From a virus: a stretch of DNA of 39,075 bases. This document shows positions 15,228 to 21,965 of the stretch, piece by piece; position 1 is the first letter of the stretch; every line of letters begins with the position of its first letter. The position numbers were made by a program, and so were the translations under genes. The notes under the pieces were generated by a model that saw only the letters and a program-made list of their open reading frames with translations, ran no database searches and was not told where the DNA came from. The DNA lies in IMG/VR virus record IMGVR_UViG_3300044712_001007, positions 1-39,075 of that record; one strand, written 5' to 3'.

Positions 15228-15581
15228 TTGCAAGAACATGACATACAAAATGCTATCAGAATTGCGATTTCAGAGAATTACCTGGGGACTTGTTTTCGCG
15301 TAAATGTGGGGCAAGCATGGATCGGGGACAGAATAGAGCGCCATTCGGATGGATCAGTTACGATTTACAATGCTCGGCCTTTTAAAACCGGACTTCCCGA
15401 AGGTTTTAGTGATTTATTTGTCGTCCTTCATGGTGGACTAGCTGCTTTTTTGGAAGTGAAATCGGAGAAGGGCAGATCATCGCCAAACCAGTTACATTTT
15501 ATTACTCATATGCAGCAATTAGGTGCCAAGGCAGGTGTTGTGCGGTCAGTGAGTGACGCGCTGAAACTATTACGGAGTTGA
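15228..15581 (+). CDS. VRR-NUC-type nuclease
   Basis: 117 aa from TTG 15228 with GGGGTGGGGAG upstream. The PD-(D/E)xK pattern is PEGFSDLFVV (Asp62) then AAFLEVKSEKGR (Glu76, Lys78), followed by PNQLHFITHMQQLGAKAGVVRS, the stand-alone VRR-NUC fold found beside phage helicases. Likely a structure-specific endonuclease for replication or recombination intermediates. Confidence 0.9.
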   Translation: MQEHDIQNAIRIAISENYLGTCFRVNVGQAWIGDRIERHSDGSVTIYNARPFKTGLPEGFSDLFVVLHGGLAAFLEVKSEKGRSSPNQLHFITHMQQLGAKAGVVRSVSDALKLLRS

Positions 15582-15586
15582 CGCCA

Positions 15587-18547
15587 ATGGATGCAACGGA
15601 GTTCCTAAAAACAATATTCGAATATGCGGAAACCGGCTACACCTATTTATTTACGCTTCCGAACCAGCGAAGCTACAGCCTGCCGGTCACGGATCTGGAC
15701 GGCATACCGGCGATCATCGGTGCCAATATGCAGCAAAACATTTATTTTTCCCCGGGTATAAGCAATAAAAATAGTGATGCGCGCTGCGGCATCGATGACA
15801 TTGTCGGGATCACAGCTCTGTGGGTTGATATTGATATCTTTGACGCCGCGGCTCATGCCAAGGATAACCTGCCCCGGTCAGTAGAAGAAGCCATGGCTAT
15901 CCTGCCGGATCTGTCACCGTCCATAATCCTTCACAGCGGCTTTGGATTGCACTGCTGGTGGATTTTGAAAGAGGCCTGGTACTTTGATACTCCGGAGGAA
16001 AAGCAACAGGCTCAGCAGCTGCTCACAAACTTACAGTTGTACATCAGACAGCGGGCGGCGGAGCATGGCTGGCATTTGGATAATACATCAAACCTGGACC
16101 GGGTGATGCGCGTCCCTGGGACGTTAAACCATAAACATCAGCAGCCGGTATGGGCGCAGGTTATTGAACATTCAGAAGCCAGGTATAACCCTTCAGATAT
16201 TCAGGAAGTAATTCCGGAAAGGATAGACAGCGCCACAGCAAAACCCCGCCAGTCTGCCTTTGAGCGCAGGCCTACGGACGGACCGGCCGCCTATATGTTG
16301 CAGAATTGTATATTTATGCAGCATGTACAGATGGATGCTAAAGCCGTCTCTTACGGAGAATGGCTTGCAGCTCTTACGAATATTGTCCGGGCTACGGACG
16401 GAATCCAGGCAGCTCACGCGGTTTCGGCCATGGACCCGAACCGGTATAAACAAAAGGACTGTGACAAAAAAATTGATGAATGCCTGCTGCAGATGAATCC
16501 GCAGAACTGCCAATATATTCAGCAGCAGTTAGGTTTCCGGGGATGTCCGCCAGGTGGCTGCGGTATGGCAGCTCCCTGCGGGTGGTCCCTGGGAACATTA
16601 CCGCAGGCCCGGGCTCTGGTACGTTCCATTACAGTACCAAGTCCGGAAACAGTCTATCAGCCACAGGTACTTGGAGCCCTGGCCATACTCGAGAAGGAAG
16701 CGCCGGCGGAATATGATGTATTTTTTCAGAAGCTTTCCGGGCTCGTAAATAAAAATACTTTCCGAAAGGAACTGGCCAAACATAAGCGGGAGAAATCCGG
16801 CTTTACCGTCATCGATGGCGGAGGGCAACCATCGCAGCCGCCAGGTGATGGCCGGTGGTTGTCTCAGGCGGTGCCGGATGTCCCCTTGAATCTTAAATTG
16901 CCGGAATCAGGCTCGAATTATTCATCCTGGGTATTTAACCAATCAGGCATAAAACTCCGTAAAGTTACCGATCGAGGAGAATCGTACAGCGAAGCAGCTT
17001 ATGCGCCGGTAGTTATCAGTGAACGTATTTACAACATCGACAGCGGTAAAGAAAAAGCCCGGGTGGAGTTTAAAACGCATCGCGGGAAATGGCGCAGCGT
17101 AGTGCTGCCGAAATCAACTATTTTTGACGCCAAACAGATCATGTGCCTGGCCGATTCAGGCCTAACCCTAAACTCCGAAATGGCCAAAACCCTTACAAAA
17201 TGGTTGTCAGCCCTCGAGGCAGCTAACGCACAGATTATTCCGGAACGGGACGGCGTGGCAAAGCTTGGATGGAGAAACCACGAGGCGGAATTTATCCTGC
17301 CGGGGATCGATACGAAGTACACGCTAGATGTGGGGGATCCGGCATCGGAAACCGTTGTAGCCGGTTTCGGCATCGCGGGAGAATTCACCATATGGATGGA
17401 TGCCATGCGGCGACTTAGGACACGCAACAAGGCCCGGTTTATCATGGCTGCGGCATTTGCGGCACCACTTCTCAAGATTGTTGGCCAACGCACATTCCTG
17501 GTCCATAACTGGGGCGATACGGCGGACGGTAAAACAGCGGCCCTGTATGCGGCATTATCCGCGTGGGGAGATCCGGAGCAGCTGAAGCAAACATTTAACC
17601 AGACATCCACCTTCGTAGAGCGATCGGCGGAATTGTTCACGGACTTACCCTTGGGCATCAATGAATATGAAGTGCTTACCGAGCGTAAGAAAGGCGAAGT
17701 GGATCCCATTATCTATATGATCGGCGAAGGCAAGGGACGCGGTCGGGCCCGGAAGGAAGGCCTGCAGAAGACTGCCCAGTGGCGGACCATCGCCATCATG
17801 AACGGGGAGCAGCCTATCATCCGGAACAACAGCCGCGGCGGAGTAATAACCCGGGTGCTGGAGATCCAGGGCGGACCACTGGCCGACGATAAGAATTTTG
17901 CTTCAGATCTATACCGGATTACCGCCAGGCACCACGGCCACGCCGGCAAGCTGTATATTGAACACTTGCTGCAGTTTGATCATGAGGAGCTGCGGGATAT
18001 CTACCACAAAACACGGTATGCGCTGCGGGAGAAATACCCGGACAAAATCGAAGCACACCTGGACGCCATAGCCTGTATTGCCCTGGCTGATTTTCTGGTC
18101 AGTATGTGGATATTTAACCAGGACAAGGAAAGTGCGGGCCGTGATGCCATTACCATGGCGGACGGGATCCTGGCGGAGCTCATAGCCCGGACTGAGGCCG
18201 ACGAAGCGGAGCGCGCCTGGGCATGGCTGCAGGACTGGATCGCATCGAATGAAAATCGGTTTATGAAGCAATTCAGGGATCATAAAAGCGGGATCCCTGT
18301 TGTGGGGTATGTTGAAAACGAATTTATCTACATCATTAAAACGGAATTATCCAACGCCATGAAATCGGAAGGATACTCACCGGAAAAAACATTCCGGAGT
18401 TGGGCGGATCAAGATCGGATCCCTTGCAGTTCCTTAGGCGAAAAACGAACATTCGGCGTTAGGGGCAGAAGTATTAATGGTGTTAGGCCATATGTGATCC
18501 CTGTAAAAATCGTTGATGATGGAACGTTATTTAATGGCGAAGGTTAG
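15587..18547 (+). CDS. Primase-helicase (AEP-like plus DUF927)
   Basis: 986 aa from ATG 15587 (GGAG at 9 nt); a TTG at 15578 overlaps the nuclease stop. The N-terminal AEP/RepB-type primase shows WVDIDIF (~80), HSGFGLHCWWIL (~116) and DRVMRVPGTLNHK (~170). A Cys-rich middle (GCPPGGCGMAAPCGW, ~325-340) could bind metal. The C-terminal half is a DUF927-type helicase with variant Walker A WGDTADGKTAAL (~640-652), GINEYEV and a later VRGRS region. It is likely the main replication initiator-primase-helicase. The presumed origin iterons begin at its stop codon. Confidence 0.9.
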   Translation: MDATEFLKTIFEYAETGYTYLFTLPNQRSYSLPVTDLDGIPAIIGANMQQNIYFSPGISNKNSDARCGIDDIVGITALWVDIDIFDAAAHAKDNLPRSVEEAMAILPDLSPSIILHSGFGLHCWWILKEAWYFDTPEEKQQAQQLLTNLQLYIRQRAAEHGWHLDNTSNLDRVMRVPGTLNHKHQQPVWAQVIEHSEARYNPSDIQEVIPERIDSATAKPRQSAFERRPTDGPAAYMLQNCIFMQHVQMDAKAVSYGEWLAALTNIVRATDGIQAAHAVSAMDPNRYKQKDCDKKIDECLLQMNPQNCQYIQQQLGFRGCPPGGCGMAAPCGWSLGTLPQARALVRSITVPSPETVYQPQVLGALAILEKEAPAEYDVFFQKLSGLVNKNTFRKELAKHKREKSGFTVIDGGGQPSQPPGDGRWLSQAVPDVPLNLKLPESGSNYSSWVFNQSGIKLRKVTDRGESYSEAAYAPVVISERIYNIDSGKEKARVEFKTHRGKWRSVVLPKSTIFDAKQIMCLADSGLTLNSEMAKTLTKWLSALEAANAQIIPERDGVAKLGWRNHEAEFILPGIDTKYTLDVGDPASETVVAGFGIAGEFTIWMDAMRRLRTRNKARFIMAAAFAAPLLKIVGQRTFLVHNWGDTADGKTAALYAALSAWGDPEQLKQTFNQTSTFVERSAELFTDLPLGINEYEVLTERKKGEVDPIIYMIGEGKGRGRARKEGLQKTAQWRTIAIMNGEQPIIRNNSRGGVITRVLEIQGGPLADDKNFASDLYRITARHHGHAGKLYIEHLLQFDHEELRDIYHKTRYALREKYPDKIEAHLDAIACIALADFLVSMWIFNQDKESAGRDAITMADGILAELIARTEADEAERAWAWLQDWIASNENRFMKQFRDHKSGIPVVGYVENEFIYIIKTELSNAMKSEGYSPEKTFRSWADQDRIPCSSLGEKRTFGVRGRSINGVRPYVIPVKIVDDGTLFNGEG

Positions 18548-18667
18548 ACAAGTTAGACAAGGTTAGACAATGGTTAGACAGGCTTAAACCCTTGATAATA
18601 CTGGATATATAATAGTTGTCTAACTTGTCTAACTTTATAATACAGTTTCTAATAGAAAAAGGTATAC

Positions 18668-18690
18668 CCACCCTAATTACACTAGGGTGG
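18668..18690. repeat. Hairpin inside the iteron region
   Basis: CCACCCTA (18668-18675) pairs with TAGGGTGG (18683-18690), loop ATTACAC. It lies midway between the two iteron halves and could be a primase landing hairpin or a single-strand initiation site; no T-tract, so not a terminator. Confidence 0.55.
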
Positions 18691-18757
18691 TAGGTACATT
18701 AAAATATTGTGTTTTTTGGTTAGACAAGTTAGGAAGTTAGACAAACGCCGTTCAAAC

Positions 18758-18780
18758 CCTTATAGAATAAGGATTTTATT
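18758..18780 (+). terminator. Small hairpin with T-rich tail
   Basis: CCTTAT-AGA-ATAAGG followed by ATTTTATTT. The stem is short, so it is a weak terminator at best; it may instead mark an easily melted segment of the origin. Confidence 0.35.
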
Positions 18781-18833
18781 TGTCTAACCATTGTCTAACC
18801 TAAGACTAACTTCATGAAAGGAGTGAAATTATC

Positions 18834-19526
18834 TTGGAACTTTACGACCACGTACAAATCGCAAAACATATGTCTGAAGCGGCCGCAATCCTATACGGTC
18901 CACAGGAACGTCAATATATTGACGGGTATGCGGAAAAAGATCTAGTCGGCTCAGGACTTTGGTATTTGCTGTTTAACGAGGCGCATAGCGTTGATCCGAA
19001 GCTGGCCGGGATACTTGAGAAAATGCGTGACATGGGAACGCTTTTAGAACCGAATGAGGAATTCGGATATGTATTACGACCAGTTATTGATCCGAATACC
19101 TTCGGTGGATGGGCAACTCAATATGAATACGATAACTACAAAAAATGCCTGGAGCCTCATACAAAAACACTGATATGGGCACTTGGTAAAATCGCCGGTA
19201 AAACTACTACGCTAGATGGATTTAATCCAGCTCTTAAACCCAGTGACGACCCAAGACCTGATTTAAACGAAGATACATTTGAATGGTGTCAGCTACTATA
19301 TATGGCTTATGGCGTAAGTTGGCATCTGTATGAAGTGTTACGGTTTTTCAGGAGCCAAGGAACGCGGTTGACCCGGGATTTATTCCATGGATATGTAATG
19401 ATACCGCAGATCGGAGCTTCTGGTCATGTATGGCCAAACGAAAAGATGTATAAGGATATGCGCGATAAGTGGCTAAAGCCGTATGAACGTGAAATTGTTG
19501 ATTTGTTGAAACGATTGGCTATATGA
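18834..19526 (+). CDS. Hypothetical protein after the origin
   Basis: 230 aa from TTG 18834 with GAAAGGAGTGAAATT upstream. It is soluble and aromatic-rich (SGLWYLLFNEAH, FEWCQLLYMAYGVSWHLYEVLRFF), with no recognised motif. Being directly downstream of the iterons, it may take part in replication, but this is only context. It overlaps the next gene by 4 nt. Confidence 0.65.
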   Translation: MELYDHVQIAKHMSEAAAILYGPQERQYIDGYAEKDLVGSGLWYLLFNEAHSVDPKLAGILEKMRDMGTLLEPNEEFGYVLRPVIDPNTFGGWATQYEYDNYKKCLEPHTKTLIWALGKIAGKTTTLDGFNPALKPSDDPRPDLNEDTFEWCQLLYMAYGVSWHLYEVLRFFRSQGTRLTRDLFHGYVMIPQIGASGHVWPNEKMYKDMRDKWLKPYEREIVDLLKRLAI

Positions 19527-19762
19527 TACTCACTGTTCATTGGTATGCCTTAACACTTTGTATACTCAATCCCAATTTTACACCGGAAGCTGCATTTAAT
19601 TATTTCGAGCATGACAGGCCAATGAAACGCAAGGATATCACGGTTCAGGACGTTGCAGATATGGTGAAGATGAGGGAAACAATGACGTATGAACAAATTG
19701 GGAAAATATATGGCGTAAGTAAACACGTAATATTTAAGAGAGTTAAAAGAATTAAACAGTAA
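19523..19762 (+). CDS. Small HTH protein (sigma-70 region 4-like)
   Basis: 79 aa from ATG 19523, overlapping the upstream stop. The C-terminal part MVKMRETMTYEQIGKIYGVSKHVIFKRVKRIKQ has the region-4/Trp-repressor type helix-turn-helix (TYEQIGKIYGVSKHVIFKRV). Without sigma region 2 it cannot be a full sigma factor; a late-gene activator of the ArpU kind is possible. Confidence 0.6.
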   Translation: MILTVHWYALTLCILNPNFTPEAAFNYFEHDRPMKRKDITVQDVADMVKMRETMTYEQIGKIYGVSKHVIFKRVKRIKQ

Positions 19763-19809
19763 TCGTTATCTATTGTTATTTACCCGCGTGTATGAGGAGG
19801 AGGAAGATC

Positions 19810-19920
19810 ATGTTTGCATTAGGTTTGGTTTATGGGTTATGGCTCGGAGCGATAGTAGGATATATAATAGCAATTCTTATGGTGAACGCGAAGGAGGCGG
19901 ACAGACGTGTCACAAGATAA
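19810..19920 (+). CDS. 36-aa single-TM peptide
   Basis: ATG 19810 follows GAGGAGGAGGAAGATC. It reads MFALGLVYGLWLGAIVGYII and on to MVNAKEADRR: one membrane segment with a charged C-tail. It overlaps the next gene by 14 nt, whose ribosome site (AAGGAGGCGG) lies inside it. Function unknown. Confidence 0.6.
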   Translation: MFALGLVYGLWLGAIVGYIIAILMVNAKEADRRVTR

Positions 19921-20386
19921 AAAATATCCACACGGCCCAGTCTTATGTTTGCGAAACGGGGTTTATGATCACAAAGAATGTTTACCTTGTCGAATGCGTG
20001 ATTATTGCTCCCCACACTGGGCGGAAGAAGAGATACAAAAGATCAAGGACAGCGGACAAAGGACACATTTCAGTACAGGCGCTGTGCGTGATATGCACGA
20101 AGGGAAAGGTCGTTATGACCTTCTTCCTTGGGCGGCTATAAACGAATTAGCCTTGCATTGTGAGCAAGGTGCAAAGAAATACGGGGAGCACAACGTTAAT
20201 AAAGGCATCCCGATTCATAGCCTGATTGACAGCGGTATTCGGCATCTGTCGAAATATTTGCAGGGTATGACGGATGAACCACATTTGCGGGCCGCGCTTT
20301 GGAATATCGCCTGGGCCATGCAGATGGAGGTACAACATCCTGAAATGCAAGATATCCCGACTCGAGGAAACGAAGAACACGTTTGA
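19907..20386 (+). CDS. dATP/dGTP diphosphohydrolase-like protein (DUF5664)
   Basis: 159 aa from GTG 19907 with GAAGGAGGCGG upstream. Residues 13-35 hold a Cys cluster (CLRNGVYDHKECLPCRMRDYC). The DUF5664/MazG-like part follows: GKGRYDLLPWAAINELALHCEQGAKKYGEHN (in segments), GIPIHSLIDSGIRHL, and HLRAALWNIAWAM. The helical bundle hydrolyses nucleotides in this family, perhaps adjusting dNTP pools. The N-terminal Cys extension is unusual and may be a metal site. Confidence 0.8.
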   Translation: MSQDKKYPHGPVLCLRNGVYDHKECLPCRMRDYCSPHWAEEEIQKIKDSGQRTHFSTGAVRDMHEGKGRYDLLPWAAINELALHCEQGAKKYGEHNVNKGIPIHSLIDSGIRHLSKYLQGMTDEPHLRAALWNIAWAMQMEVQHPEMQDIPTRGNEEHV

Positions 20387-20396
20387 GGAGGTTACA

Positions 20397-20528
20397 ATGC
20401 AAGAATATAAATGCGAACAATGCGGAGAAGCCTGTTTTAGCGCCGCAGAACAGAAAATCTGCGGGAAATGCGGTGGCAAGCTGATAAAGGTTATACCACC
20501 TAACCGTAATGAATGGCCTAGCTGGTAG
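20397..20528 (+). CDS. 43-aa zinc ribbon
   Basis: ATG 20397 after TTTGAGGAGG. Four Cys form CEQCGEACF...KICGKCGGKL, a stand-alone zinc ribbon ending PNRNEWPSW. Common as a small accessory protein in phages; role unknown. Confidence 0.7.
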   Translation: MQEYKCEQCGEACFSAAEQKICGKCGGKLIKVIPPNRNEWPSW

Positions 20529-20546
20529 GCGGAGTGAACCTCCGCC
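20528..20546 (+). repeat. GC-rich hairpin after the zinc-ribbon gene
   Basis: GGCGGAG (20528-20534) pairs with CTCCGCC (20540-20546), loop TGAAC. No T-tract; it could slow transcription or protect mRNA. Confidence 0.4.
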
Positions 20547-20565
20547 GTTGATGGGAGGGGTGTGT

Positions 20566-20850
20566 ATGGATACCACGGTAATTTTGAAATCAGTAAATTG
20601 TAATATCTGTGATACGGAAATGGTTCCTGATAACATAAAGAAGCCGTCATTTTGGCAATGCCCGATTTGTACAAGCGAATTCTGGCCACACGTTGAAGTA
20701 CTGAAGCCTACGCCTACTATCTCTAATACGTTGGTGAAAGCGAAAAGCAGAAAAAGCGGCAGCCATTCATCCCGAAGAAAAAGTTCTGGTGAACGCATGA
20801 AAAGGCCTACAACCCAGACATTAAACCAGCGATTATACCTCCAAACATGA
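20566..20850 (+). CDS. Zinc-ribbon protein with possible frame disruption
   Basis: 94 aa from ATG 20566 with ATGGGAGGGG upstream. The first 50 residues are coding-like: CNICDTEM and QCPICTSEF form a zinc ribbon. After about residue 55 the sequence becomes Ser/Arg-rich (KSRKSGSHSSRRKSSGER), unlike the first half. The -1 frame there reads EKQKKRQPFIPKKKFW and then stops. A frameshift or recoding near 20735-20755 is therefore possible. Confidence 0.5.
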   Translation: MDTTVILKSVNCNICDTEMVPDNIKKPSFWQCPICTSEFWPHVEVLKPTPTISNTLVKAKSRKSGSHSSRRKSSGERMKRPTTQTLNQRLYLQT

Positions 20851-20915
20851 CGTTGACGGATTTGACAAAAGGTGATATTGTAGAAAATGGAAAACAGACT
20901 CTATACGGAGAAATA

Positions 20916-20949
20916 CGGCGCGGGCTTAGTCCCTGCGCCGTTTCTTATT
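20916..20949 (+). terminator. Rho-independent terminator before the late genes
   Basis: CGGCGCGGG pairs with CCCTGCGCCG (one bulged T) around CTTAGT, then TTTCTTATT. First of three hairpins separating the early and packaging modules. Confidence 0.75.
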
Positions 20950-20961
20950 GCTATTTTCTAT

Positions 20962-20990
20962 GCCGGGTTTCGCTACCCCGGCTATTTTGA
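20962..20990 (+). terminator. Second hairpin of the cluster
   Basis: GCCGGG and CCCGGC form a 6-bp stem with 9-nt loop, then TATTTTG. A weak second terminator. Confidence 0.5.
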
Positions 20991-20991
20991 T

Positions 20992-21024
20992 GCCCGGCCC
21001 GTTTTACTCCTTTCCGGGCCGGGC
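20992..21024. repeat. Perfect 10-bp GC hairpin upstream of terS
   Basis: GCCCGGCCCG (20992-21001) pairs perfectly with CGGGCCGGGC (21015-21024), loop 13 nt, no T-tract. Its place just before the terminase genes makes a packaging-related site possible, but a terminator relic is simpler. Confidence 0.5.
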
Positions 21025-21050
21025 GTACATATTCCCATTGGAGGCGTATC

Positions 21051-21155
21051 ATGGGTAAAAGCACAAAGTCAATACCGACGCATACCGCCCTTGTCCATCC
21101 GCCGGTGCAGCCGGCTCCGCGCAAGGGCAGCAAGATAACAGGCGTACTGAAATAG
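21051..21155 (+). CDS. 34-aa basic peptide upstream of terS
   Basis: ATG 21051 after ATTGGAGGCG. It reads MGKSTKSIPTHTALV and on with Pro-rich and Lys/Arg residues (PAPRKGSKIT). Short basic peptides at this location occur in other phages; function unknown and reality uncertain. Confidence 0.45.
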   Translation: MGKSTKSIPTHTALVHPPVQPAPRKGSKITGVLK

Positions 21156-21191
21156 ATTATATGATCCTCCGGGAGGTGGTGACAGGTGTAA

Positions 21192-21965
21192 ATGGCTAAG
21201 CAATATGAATTAGCCGAGCGTGATTATATCCTCGGCATGTCATATAAAGGGATTGCCGCAAAGTATAATGTTTCTGTTGAGACGGTGAGATCCTGGAAAA
21301 AGCGGCACGGATGGGAACGCGATAAACCAGTCCGGAAAACCGCACCCAGTGCACCCCAAAATAAAAAAGGGTGCACCCCTATAAAAGATGTGTGGCAAGA
21401 ACTTGAAGAAAGGCTGACCGATAAGGAGCAGCTTTTCTGTTATCACTTCATCCGGACGCGCAATGCAACGCAGGCAGCACTCGTGTCGGGCTACTCTCAA
21501 AACAAAGCCTGTGCCCAGGTCCAAGGCAGCCGGTTAATGCAGCGCCCGCGGGTTAAACAGGAAATCGATAGACTACGGGAGATATTTAGGCATGATCTAC
21601 AGATTGAGGCTATGGACGTGCTGCAGCAGTATGTGAATATTGCCTTTGCTGACATCGGTGATCTCCTTGAATTCAATACTTGTTCGGTAAAGCTGAATGA
21701 TTCTAAACTGTTGGATACGTCAATCATTTCCGAAGTAAAAGAGGGCAAAGAGGGTGTCAGTGTCAAACTGCACGACAAAATGAAAGCCCTGGAGAAACTG
21801 GAACTGTATTTCGATTTGCTGCCGGATAATTTCAAACGCCGGATCGAGGAAGAGAAGCTGAAACTGGAACATAAGAAAGTCGAAAACGCGAACCTGCAGC
21901 CCGCTGGCAATATCAATGTTGTGTTCAATATGCCGCGGCCGCCCAGGGGGAATCCGGATGTCTAA
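21192..21965 (+). CDS. terS: Terminase small subunit
   Basis: 257 aa; ATG 21192 directly follows an in-frame stop, with AGGTG just upstream. An N-terminal HTH (YILGMSYKGIAAKYNVSVETVRSWKKRHGW) is followed by the Terminase_2 core: LTDKEQLFCYHFI, NATQAALVSGYSQN, RLMQRPRVKQEIDRLR. It recognises phage DNA for packaging and hands it to TerL. It overlaps terL by 8 nt. Confidence 0.93.
   Translation: MAKQYELAERDYILGMSYKGIAAKYNVSVETVRSWKKRHGWERDKPVRKTAPSAPQNKKGCTPIKDVWQELEERLTDKEQLFCYHFIRTRNATQAALVSGYSQNKACAQVQGSRLMQRPRVKQEIDRLREIFRHDLQIEAMDVLQQYVNIAFADIGDLLEFNTCSVKLNDSKLLDTSIISEVKEGKEGVSVKLHDKMKALEKLELYFDLLPDNFKRRIEEEKLKLEHKKVENANLQPAGNINVVFNMPRPPRGNPDV

Larger units (their letters stand above)
18543..18799. 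repeat. Iteron array, candidate replication origin
   Basis: The 9-mer GTTAGACAA occurs at 18543, 18552, 18562, 18719 and 18736 in direct orientation, and as TTGTCTAAC at 18616, 18625, 18780 and 18791; 18573 matches 8 of 9. The spacing within blocks is 9-11 nt, except 17 in the third. The block order is four forward, two reverse, hairpin, two forward, two reverse. The region is AT-rich and gene-free (18548-18833) and follows the primase-helicase gene, as expected for an origin. Confidence 0.75.

Noticed and set aside
17029-17709. 226-aa minus-strand ORF
   Set aside because: Opposite-strand shadow of the primase-helicase gene; Ser/Arg-rich composition and no start signals.
18543-18799. CRISPR array
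   Set aside because: Repeat units are 9 bp, in both orientations and 9-17 nt apart within blocks, with no spacers of constant length and no cas genes.
20887-21138. 83-aa plus-strand ORF
   Set aside because: It runs through three strong hairpins, its sequence follows from their GC-rich arms, and the ribosome site is poorly spaced.
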